Assembly: GCA_951217055.1 (NCBI GenBank)
Contig: OX578278.1
Location: 44,095,574 to 44,159,573, forward strand
Direction: 5' to 3'
DNA: 64,000 nt
Source: Gerris lacustris
Lineage: Eukaryota; Arthropoda; Insecta; Hemiptera; Gerridae
Within the stretch, counting starts at the first letter, position 1, and each line of letters opens with the position of its first letter. The notes below the pieces were generated by a model. That model was not told the origin of the DNA, did not search any database, and saw only the letters and a list, made by a program, of their open reading frames with translations. Of this stretch, positions 39,201 through 51,200 are shown piece after piece. The position numbers and the translations under genes are program-made.

Positions 39201-42200
39201 TCGACGGTATATTCTTGAATCTAACATTTTTAGCGCTCTAGATGGACCCTGAGCACCTTATCACTTTTCATTTATTGGATATTATAGTTTATTGCTTCCG
39301 AAATAATATAATTTTGTTGATACAAAATGTAATATACATTAATATTATTAATAAAATATACATTAATGTAAAATGTACCTACTGCATGAAGAATGTAGCT
39401 TTAAAGTATAACCGATTCCTCATATCTGAAATTGCTTCAAATCCTTAATCCTCAAACATACGATTGGTTAAATCTAAACCAAAAATAGTCTAAATAAAGT
39501 TGGGTTTTAAAGTCGGGGTGCAGGTGCTAGAGTGTTAAGGTTTGCCAAGTATCTCTGGTTTGGGGTCTGGAAGGTCCTCAAGGAAAGCTCTTGATTTATG
39601 CATTTAAGAGCCGTGCCCCAGAGGAAACGTGCCAATAGCTGCATCAATCACTTCGGTTCGGGATTACTCTCCCGGTCTCACCCCTACTTTATCTTAGATC
39701 TGTCAGCGTTTCCCACTCTGCCGATACCGGTTCAAAACCAATACACTAATTCAAAACCGAATCTCATAGCCTCCTTTTTTCCACTTTTCTGCATCAGTTT
39801 CCTCGTTTTTCCTCTCTCAAAAAAAAGAAACTCAAAAATAATCTCGCTTCCTTCGATCTTCGTTTATTTTCAACACAGGAAACACTTGTAGCGGAAAAAA
39901 CCTATTTTAAGATGTTTTCTTTCGATACCCTCGCTTGAAAGAGCGTTGTAGCGTTTGCTCTTAAACTTCATACATACTACCCACTCGTTAGCCAAGGCGG
40001 ATACAAAATATAACAAGACATTTTTCAAGTTACAAAATCCCATAACCTATCTTAAAAATAAGTTCAACTTAGTGGTAATTTTGTAAGTCTTTCGTTAATA
40101 TGTTTACACTTCTATTAATTCGTACATTCTGATATTCAAGTCCAGGAGATAGCGAACAAAAAGTGTTTGACTAACATCAAGCTAGAATTTTGTGTAGGTA
40201 TAAGTTAATCTTTTAATGTCTTTTAAAAATATGTGATCGGGTAAGTTCGTCTGCGGGACATAGCATGGTAATAGGCATTGGAAAAAAACAAACCGGTGGA
40301 GAGCGGCCATGTCCACCAATATAGGTGGACAATATGATTTTCAAGATCCTGAGTACAAAATAAGTTAGTTGCCCGAAAATTAAGTTGATGTTAGTTAGTC
40401 TCTAATAGATTAGTTATTCAAATATTACTCCAAGTCAAAGTGGTCGCATAGCTAGGAACAAATTAACATCAACTTAATTTTCGGTCTAACTAATTTTGTA
40501 CTCAGGATCATGAAAATCACATTGCCCACCATAATCGGCGAGGCATAGCCGCTCTCCATCATTTTGGTGTTTTTTTCAAATGCCTATTGTTAAGCTATGT
40601 CCCACAGACAAACTTAGCCGACCATATTTTTTTTTTTTTTTTTTATACAAAAAGAACATTTAGTACATCAATTTCTCTAATTCTATGAATAATGATTTCA
40701 AATTTTATATTTTTAGCTCTACAAAAGGTTATCTCTCCACTAGAGAACATAGAGCCCTGAGCTGTGGAGGGTAAATATTCTTAAAAGGCACTAAAAGATT
40801 AGCTTGTATACAAATTCTAGCTTAATGTTAGTCAGACGCCAGACACTTTTTTGCCCGCCATCTTCTGGATTATACGAGTAAATCGGATAATTTACAAACG
40901 ATACTAGATTACTAATTCGAGTTAATTGATAACAAATTTAATTTACATTGATTATTTAAGATACCATGAAATTTTTAAAACAAACTTATAGGTCAGATAG
41001 GATTTTATAATATAATCAAAAATATATCGAAATTGGCTGTTTACTTGAATTAAAAACAAAATAATTGTATTATGATGGTTTGACAATAGATTAAACAAGC
41101 TTATTTTACGATTTATTTATTATCAGTAAGTAATTCTACAAAATGCCAACCCAACCTAGCCTCTACCAACTAACCTACCTATATTGGGCGTGGACTTAAA
41201 GTAATAAAGAAACAAGGAAGAACTCCACAGGTAAGTCAAATTGGTCCAGAATAAACTTGTTAAACATAAAAAAATGTATGCTGACCCTGGACTCAGATAA
41301 AAAAATACGTGTGGTGTCGTGGGACACCCGGTAGGAACGAAGTTCCTTACGCTTTTCATTAAATATAAATTATAAAATCGCTGTAATAACTACGTATGCA
41401 TGGTGGAGTTAGAAAAGAGACAAAATTGAAAGTAACTAACTATTTGTACAAGCGGAGTTAAGGCAAAATTAAATGATAATCTTTTTATTATCTTTGAAGC
41501 GAGCGTCTTTCAATAAATAATGTATTGTATATTGAGAAAAAAGGTAATGATAAATTTATAGTTAAAGCAGATGGTTGTAGAACGAAAAAGAACTGTCCTC
41601 CCAGGCCCCGTCGGCATATTACTCCAATTAAATATTAAAATAAAAAAATATAAATCATTAACTCACAAAAACTTCTGCTTGTACCAGGTTGAAATGTTAC
41701 ATGCTTGTTTCAATTGTACTGTAGGTGATGTATACAAAGTTTCATTTTAATCTTTACGTTAAAACGTAAGATATCGGTAAAAACGTTGTTTTCTTTATTT
41801 TAATCGGTTTGGTCCGCTTTAATAAATTTAGCGATCTTTATCACTTCATAGTAGTGTCGGTGTTCGTTTTACTAAAAAAAATTACTTAAAAAAGTTGTTT
41901 GTCTCATTAAATAGATGAAGTTAGAATTTTTTCCCGTCCAAAAATTCCAATTTTAAATTCGAAGCTTACGTTTACGCGAGCGTTGCGCGAGAACGCTTGG
42001 GCGGATAACGTTGTCCAACAAACTTGTCCCTGAAATTGGTAAAATGAACATGTGTACCAAATTTCAACTAAGTCGGTCAACTTTTACACAAGTTATCACC
42101 ATCGGTAGATTTCGTGACGGATTTTGCGCGACGGTGATTTTGTGAAGGTGATTTTGTGACGGTGATTTTATGACGGTTATTTTGTGACGGTGATTTTGGT

Positions 42201-45200
42201 CGTTTTTTTCGGATTCACTCCCGGGCTCCAGAACGTGCCATAAGGAACTTCGTTCCAATAATATTGCCACAAAGCAGGATAACATTAATGTTTAAATTTA
42301 ATTAGGTAGACATTATGTCATATACATTCCTTACAGACTGTATTCAATGAATGTTTATTTATTTAATACCACTAACCAGCGATGTTTAGTTTACGCTGCA
42401 TATCTAGTCAAATTACGGTTATATTAAATTCTCCTGTAGATCCCCAAAATAAATACAAATTCTCTTTACTAGATAGTGATTTTACAGTTTAATGGTTTGT
42501 TTATTTTCTAATGCTCCAGAAACGATACCATAATATACACTGGTAAAATAATACATATTCACAAGATCTTTCCACGAGCTCTACCTTCTCATGACTGAAA
42601 AACTTATAGTGTTACCGCGACAATAAGAATGCTATGCACCCTGTGCCTTGGCCTACAACAAAATATAATACTTGTTTCCGAAACATCGGTCCGATAAATG
42701 GAACTATACTTTCTCTTATAGATACTGATGTTGTATTTAAATCTTGTCAGGGTCATGGGGTTTAATTTAAACCTTATATGATTACCTGAGAGGAATTGAT
42801 ATTCCAGACTAACTGTAAATTATAGCCAAAGAACTCCTAGTAAAAAGGGAAAATAAATCAGAACTATTAAATTAAAACAAGCTTATTCACATATCCATTA
42901 ACACTGAAGCTTAATTTACAAGTTCATTAATAAAATATAATCTTTAATTAAACGGACTTTGCCGATAAGAAGATGATATCGGAGATAGGCTCCATGCCGC
43001 CGCAGAGATGCTTTCTTTTCCTTTCGTCTTCGATCCGGACTTGGAGTGAATTAAATATGGATATGATAAAATTACGTTAAAGCCGAAGGCACTGAGTTTA
43101 AGTTAAAGTGATAACTGGTAAATGAAATTATATACTACTTGTCAAATGTTAGCTCGAATATCGCTGAGTCGCTTCAACCCTGAACTTGGTGATGCCTTTC
43201 TGAACGCACGATGTTTGCCAACTTAAACGTGTAACAGGTGATACCGTTTACGATCTTTTTCCGTTATTTGTTTCCATTGTAACTTTACGTAATTTAATTA
43301 TGACTAAGCCGGTCGAAAGTGTTGTGTTGTGAAGTTTTTTATGAACATGTATACCAAATTTCATCGAAAGCGACCCAGTAGTCTGCATAGACTATTGTAA
43401 ATAAAATGGTTGTACGAGTAGTCTCACGTAAAAAGGCTTTAGTTGGTATTGTAAATATAAAAATAATTAACTGCCGATAAAAAAAAGGCACTATGGACGT
43501 GAAAACTTAAAAACTGTCAATTTTCCGAGGGCCACTTAATCAAACAAACATGGAATTGCTATTCTTATTTTTTCTGGCCCTGCAGACCGCACATTTTTTA
43601 TATTTTTAGTAACAACAGGAATGTGTTTTTAGGGGGGAGGGGGGGGGTCGCAAAATGTTGATGTGTTTTGAAAAAAATCATGTGGAAAATTTAACATTTT
43701 CCACAAGAGTTATATAACTTTTTGTAGTCTACTCTTTAATACCTTTCATTTTTACCCCACTCAAAATTTAAAAAAAAAAAAATTTCGCGTGACATGCATT
43801 ATCCGTTATTTGGATTTCTACAGCTGATAATTTTGAGTTCACTATATTTTTCCTGTGTACGCGTCGAAAAGATCTTTAATACAGCGAAGTTTTATGTTTT
43901 TAACACTTTTGATTTGAAAGTTATTGGAACCGAACAGAGTGACAGACAGATACAGGGACGAAACTATAACAGGGTTCCAATAACTTTTGAACCAAAAGAG
44001 ATAAAAACGTGAAACTTTCCAATATAAAAGATCGTTTTGACGCGCACACAGGAAAAATATAGCGAACTCAATATTATTAGCTGTTCAAATTCAAAATGGC
44101 GGATAATTCACGTCGCAAATTTTTTTTTTTTTTTTAAATTTTGAGTGGGGTATCAAATAAAAGGTATTGAAGAGTAGAATAGAAATATATATACCACATA
44201 GGGATAGTGCTTAATTTTCAGCGCCATTTTGTCAAAAAACATCGAAATTATGCGTGTCCCCCGCCCCCCCCCCTAAAATCATATTTCCGCTATTACTAAA
44301 AATATAGAAAAATATGCAAAATGTGTGGTCTGCTGGGCCATAGAAAAAATAAGATTACCAATTTGATCTGATTTACTGGAAATCCAAGATGGCGGATAAT
44401 TCATGTCACTCGAAAAAAAATTTTTTTTCTAAATTTTTAGTGGGGTATCAAATGAAAGGTATTGGAGAGTAGAATAGAAATATATATACCACTTAGGGGG
44501 GAGTGTAATTTTGTGTTTACAATACCAACGAAACCCTTTTTACGTGAGATTCACGCCTTACCAATTTATTTTGGTTTAACCCGAGTTCTTCATTTCAGAG
44601 GCAGTTTGTTTGTCGAACGATAACTAGTGTAAAAATTTACCGATTTGAACGAAATTCGGACAAAGTTGCATCCAAACATTTATAACAAATGAATAATTAT
44701 GAGAAATTTCACACTTAATATTTTCAAGATGGCGGACGACTAAAAAAATGTTTTAAGTCAGCATGACATGTTATACATGGTTTTGACGGTCTTGAAGATT
44801 AGAAAAAGAATATGTATCTATTATAAGAACATTTTTATTCTTCAAATATGGCCGAAATGTGGGTGTTGAAAAAAGTTTATGTAACATATTATGGTTTAGC
44901 TCTTTTCAGGTAAATAAATAATATGTAAGTTTTTCTCCGAACATTTTTTTCTGTTGGCCATATTGAAGCAGACATGGCTGATATAAGAGAAAAATTCATT
45001 TTTTTCTACGCGAGTTCTTTATGCGCCGCATCACTAGTTATGTAAGTTTTATATTATTAAAACTGTGGTATAAACCTTACTTTTCTGCCCTATAATATTT
45101 CATAAATACATAAAACCAATTGAAAACCACTGAAAAGATATTCCATGATATCCAAATAAGTTTTTATCAAATAAATGTAACGAATCATTTATCAAATTAA

Positions 45201-48200
45201 TCAAAAACGCATTTCTTTATAACCTATGTTTAAAAGAAAGAAGTATAAATAGTAAATCAAGGGGAAAAAAGTTAACTGATTCGTATCTAATAAGAAAATA
45301 AGTCGTTCCGTTTTGGTTGTTATCAGTTGATAATATGAATTTGTAAGGGTATTGTAGGTTTGTGTGAGTTTGGCTGTGTGAAATTGTGTAATGGAGGAAT
45401 TCAAATTAGACTTGGGTCAAAGGTTAGCTAGGTACAGGGGGAGGTCTAATTACAGAGTAACCAATCTGTAGTTAGAATCTTGGGGCGGCCCAATAATCCC
45501 CTCTACCTACACTAACTAGAACTCCCCTTTGTATACTAATAACATTATTCTCTCTTACTCTCTTTAACCTAATCTACAGTATACACTTTTTTCACACTAC
45601 CATTGTTATTATAAATTTACTACAATATCATTTATCCCACAAATCAATTATTAATTTAAAAAAAAGTTACAATAATTAAAATAAGTCTATAGAGCCCTAC
45701 CGGAGTAGGCCTCATCAGGATTATTTTTTATCATATCGACTACGTTTCGAACTCATTACAGGGAACATTTATTAAAGAGAAGTATAAAGAGATCGTTATA
45801 AGAAGTCGCATTGAGAATGATTGAAAGTAAATTGGTTTGAAACGAAGGGTTTCAAACAATCTTAGACGCGGTGTATTAGGTTAAAGGTAACAAGAAAATA
45901 CCATTGACCATTGTTTACTAATTCTCCGATATGCAACAGTAATTATATTTATAGGAGGATGTAGGATTTAGGGATCAGTAAGTCTACTTCTTTATCAATG
46001 TGATTATATTAGTGTGGAGCTTATCTCACTTCGTCGGAAATAAAACCTATATATTATTAACATCGTTTGAACTTTATTTTTTGAGTGTGTATCTTTAAAT
46101 TATGATTATTTTTTTGCCCTGATTGTAAGTTACTAAATTAGCAGGAGGTCCGAGTTGGAATCCCGATTCCGGCAAGGCAAGGCCCCACGCTCGGTGTTCA
46201 CCCAGCATCGCGATACAACTTGGTAACTGCAATGTGAAGTGATCTCTATCCGGTTACGAATGCTTATTGTACGGTTTATACGGCTTGTAGAGCGAGTCAT
46301 CCATTATATATATTATAGTTAAATAAGCCCTTTAAAGGCTGTTGCGTCTTGGATTATTAAATATACAAAACAATTAAAAAATATACAAAAAAATTGTCGT
46401 TTTAACATTTATATTACTCGTGTCTAAATCCTTGTAAAAGCACCTGAGTTTTGTTTTCAAACACGAACAAAACTCACTTTGGTTTCAGTATCAACTTTGG
46501 TTTCAGTAAAAACGCCTTGAGCTATTTAAATGCACTGTGTTTTAAAAGAACCGAGATAAAAGTAGTTTTAGTGCAGCTTGCCTAACATTATTTTTAGAAG
46601 ATAATAACATTTCATATTTTAACTGGATTCTTAATCAATAAGATGGCCAAACTTTTACGCCTATCATAGAAAATTTCTTAGGATGCATTGATGTAAAAAC
46701 GGGGAGATTGTGTATAGACGAGCGAATCAGGTGGCACCCGTCATTGCCCTATCCTATTAACAGCTCTATTGTGTGAGACAAATAAATGCATTTATTATTA
46801 GCGTTGCCATTAACAATATGGTCAAAGACTGCATATGGTCAAGACTGCAATATGGTCAAGAAGAAAGCAAGGCTGCTTAAAAATAAACTCTAATCAACAT
46901 ATCCTTTAACTAATTTTAGAGTATGAAAAGGATCTCATGTTCGAAAAAGTAATTATAATTGGATACCAATTATAAAATGGTAATACAGATTAATAAAGGT
47001 CAATAGTAACATTAATTTTATACATATTTTACTATTATTCAAATTTCACTCACCCAAAAGTCCACCAAATGTCAAATCCAATGACGTTTAGCCAAGCAAA
47101 AGCAGCCAGGAATGTGAACTGGACACTAAATGCTGTAAAAAAAATAAAAAAATAAAATGTAGTTTATAAATCAGAATTACTAATTACATATGAATTAACT
47201 AATTATGGGGGACTGGCGTATAGCCGAGTGATTAGCGTACTCGCAACGTGATACCTAGGTCTAAACACCCACAAATCAAGTGAGTTCGAATTCAGAGTGG
47301 TGAGACATGGTTGACACTGATGATCATATCGAGTAGATGAGTTAAGTGGTCGGCTACCCCGTCCTGTAATTCCTTATAGCCCAGTCAATAAAGGCCAAAA
47401 ACAGGCTGTACCCGTGACAAACCATCCAAATTTCATATTAATCAGTTAAGTACTTTTAAAGATAAAGGTCGAAATAAATGTATGTTTGTGCGCATGTGCA
47501 AGATAAAATAATAGGCACAGAAGGTTGAAATTTATATAGGATCAACAATAGGCTAAGTATGGCCTACCATCCAAATTTCATTAAAATCAGAAGTGTTTTT
47601 TTAACATATCTTGATTCGCAAAAAAAAAAAAATGGATTTTTAATCAATAATATCTCGAAAACGGTATGTCTCACTTCAAACATGCATAGGACCTTTTTTG
47701 TGCAGAATTATGTGAGAAATATTTTTGTTAATAACACTTCTCTTCAAAAAATAAACAGTTTTGCGTAAAAAGTGAAAAATAAGTAAATTTTGAACTTTAA
47801 GATGGGGTAGGGGGGGAGGGGGGAAGCACAAGGGGGAGAAGTGGGGACTTTTGAGAGAATGTACCTCTTATCATGGTCTATCATCAGGAAAAAATCCAGA
47901 TTTCCCCTAATTAGTTTCAGGTAAAAACCTTTATTAACTGGGCTATTAATAATGTGTTAATGATTATATTTAATTAGATTATATGGATAATAAAGGAAAA
48001 AATTATGTCTTCATTTCACAGTTTCAGTAGAAACTAGTTTACTTGGTAAATTAAATAATCCGTATTACAAAGTGAATGTAATTCTGCAGCAAATTATTTG
48101 CATACAATAAATAATATGATATAAAGACTTAAACATTAATTAGGAACCATCTATTCCGTCCCTGATTTAATATATACAATGTTCTAGTTCATGTCCGACT

Positions 48201-51200
48201 ACATAAACAAACATTTTAAAATTTCACAAAAAAAATCTTTTAACAACTTATTTTGAGTTGTTATTTATTTTATCTACGATTGATACGAAATATAAACATT
48301 ATATCTCTGTTTAGATGCGTAGAAAGTGATTATTTACGTACTTGTATTCATTGCGCATGCGCGTCTCATAGTTCTGAAGAATTCCTCTTCTTTACCACGC
48401 TAGCGCGGTAAAGAAGAGGAATTCTTCAGCTTTACGCACGATTACCGAGTTTGTTTACATTTAACAAAACTAATTTGCTATTTTTTTTGTTAAATTAACT
48501 GTTTATATCGAGTTTTTAGTGAAAAACAATGAGTGAATCAAGTGGCTTTGACGAAAATGTAGAGAATAATACTCCTCCAGAAATAATTAATTCGGCAAAA
48601 AATACAACTCAAGATTAATGCCATCTTTATCAAGAGAAGAGATACGAACTTACATGCAGCAAGTTTATTTTTTTCTGTATTTATTATTTAAATCTAACAA
48701 TCGTAGATAAAGTACGGTACGCAACTCGTGCGAAAACGGCATTTTGCATTGCTCGTGTGATTTTACTACCCTCGCTGTCGCTCGGGTGCAAACTCCCCAC
48801 TCGCATGCAAAATGCTACTTTCCGCACTCGACGCGTAATGTACTATTTACTTACTTTAGAGAAAACGTCTAACCCATCTTCAACTCTAATCTTTTTACAA
48901 CCCTCGTCAATATATTTTAACTCAACGGTTTATAGACTAGTCGAACTGACGAATTAAATTATATCCATTCCCTAAAGAGAACAGGAAAATAGTTTATACG
49001 GAACACAGGATCTAAAATTTAAAATTGATGAAAGAATCATCGTACCGGTAACTATACAAGTTACAAGAAGAACAAAGATGAGAGCTTCTCTTTTTAGAGA
49101 ACCGAGTATACTCCGTGGTATACTACACTTCCGTGCAAGTGAGCAGGGATGTGGGCATAAAATAGAGCAGCGCGAGTAAGCAGGTTACTCCCACTGCCCA
49201 TGCATGCTCCTGCCACTCACGCTGCCCGTTGCTTCCCTCGTTGGCACTTTGTTTGTAAGTCAAAGAAAAGGCAGCGCGAGTGGCATAGAGTGTTTACACT
49301 TTGCTCTTCTACTAACTTGCCTTAACCCATTTTCCTCATTTAGCAAATATTTAAAAAATTCGTTTTTTTTTTGTTTTGTTAATTCGGTACTTTTGCGGCA
49401 ACATCAACAAATGAAGTATCGATATAGAAAACGTTTAACATAAAGGACAAAATGCAACATGTCGCTGACTTTACATCTTCTTCGACGTCCTCCATTGCCC
49501 GAGGTAGAATAGGAAGTAAGTGAAGCTGAATGTAAACACTCACTGCCTTTTATGCTACCACAGAAATAGTTTAAGGAGTGAATACAGCAGACAGCAGCGA
49601 TGGGCGAGGAGCAGTGGCAGTGGCTGGTAAACGAGGCATTATAAACAAAATAACAGGTTTAAAAAAAATCCTTTAATCCAACCCTGCGCATAATTAATGA
49701 ACGAAATAAACAATAGTAATAATAACAACAGGAGGGTTATCGGTATTGCCGAGTTGTAATCGTACTCGCGACTCCGACGCCTTCAAATCCCAAAGAGGTG
49801 AGACATATCTCACACTGGTAATCACATGGACTAGATTAGTAAAGTGGCCAGGTTGCTTTCTATAATAACCTAATGATGTGTTAATAGGAATAAAAATTCT
49901 TTGACCAGTGTTTTCCATTTATTAGTTCTTTCAAGTGATAAAGTTATTATTGAGTATTTTATCCAATTTACCATAACATAAATCTCACTAGCGGGAAATC
50001 GAACTATATTTTACCCGGAAAAACGGCTAATATCGTTTGACTCGTATTTTATTGGACTAAATTTTAGAATTTTGGAATCAAACTCGTAGGAATCGATTTC
50101 GAGAAATATTTATTTTCACATTTTCGAGAATTCTTAGGGGGGGGGGAGTGGCACCCCCTAATTTAGAACTAAAATTAATGTATCGGTTTCGCCTCAAGGT
50201 ATGGACTGATCTGAACAGTATGCCAAATTTCATTGAAATCAGCCTATAGTATTTTAAGCTCCACGCATCTGCCCTGACGACAGACGGCACACAACTCATT
50301 TAAAAAAAAAAAAAAAAAAACTCTTTTTTGGACGTGTAACTGTATGTGTAACGAGTAAATTCATCAAAATCGAATGAAATTGCAATTTTTACAATACGTT
50401 CTTTTTATATATACTACTTCTATGAGAAAGTAAAAAGTAGTCTGCCAATTAGTGTGGCACATAGCTTCATACTCGTATACTCTAATGATTTTATGCTATT
50501 ATTTTTTTTCAAACTTATTTAATTTTCAGAAGGTTGAAACTTATATGGGTGAACAATACCCCTTGTTGGTCCCATTAACCCTAATTATGCCCTACTATCT
50601 AAATTTTATTAAAATCACAAGTAAGTAGTTTTTAAGATAAGTTGGTTTGCAAAAATTGAGAGCAGAGACCCGGAACCAAAATAGTGCCTGATGTCTGAAA
50701 CGGATTTGTGTCTTGGAATTTTTGAAATCGGAGACATAAGAATGGTTCGTTCTTTAGAACGATTACATAGCTTCTGTTACCTTCGGTAACCTCGGAAGTA
50801 AAATCTATAATAAACGAAACATAGATGACGAGAGAGCAAAATTATAATTTTACATTGAGGACATTTAAGAACGGCGGCTGACAGTTTAGTCATATAATAA
50901 AGTATTTCGAATTGAAAATTTAAGAATGTCAAAGGTTGACCAAACTTGTAAATTATTTAAAGGAGGGCGAAAAATACAACAATTTTTGTTGTAAAAAACA
51001 AGTTGACAAAATACACATTTTATTAGAATTCCTAGGTATTATTAGTTTTCGAATTAGACTAGTTTGTTTTATTACTTTAATACAGAAAAAATAATATTAA
51101 AAATTCAGAGGATGCAATGCACACATTCATAATTTAGTAAGATTTTTTTTTAATGTTCTATTTCCGATGTAAACCAGCATATATGTATAAAAGCATGCAA

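Larger units (their letters stand above)
22332..47053. other. Receptor intron 2
   Basis: A 24.7-kb intron between the TM3 and TM4 exons. It contains the 6.2-kb tandem duplication, several inverted-repeat elements and SINE fragments listed separately. Segments 22860-27680 hold only AT-rich DNA, a poly-T run (about 24229-24260) and repeat phrases around 26450-26720. I recognise no exon in them. Confidence 0.6.

Noticed and set aside
42064..42285. Minus-strand frame with KSPSQNH-type repeats
   Set aside because: The repeats come from the 14-bp minisatellite; the frame starts and ends in non-coding repeat DNA.
46148..46175. tRNA-like B box with stem
   Set aside because: No acceptor stem or A box; treated as a SINE-like fragment, not a tRNA gene.
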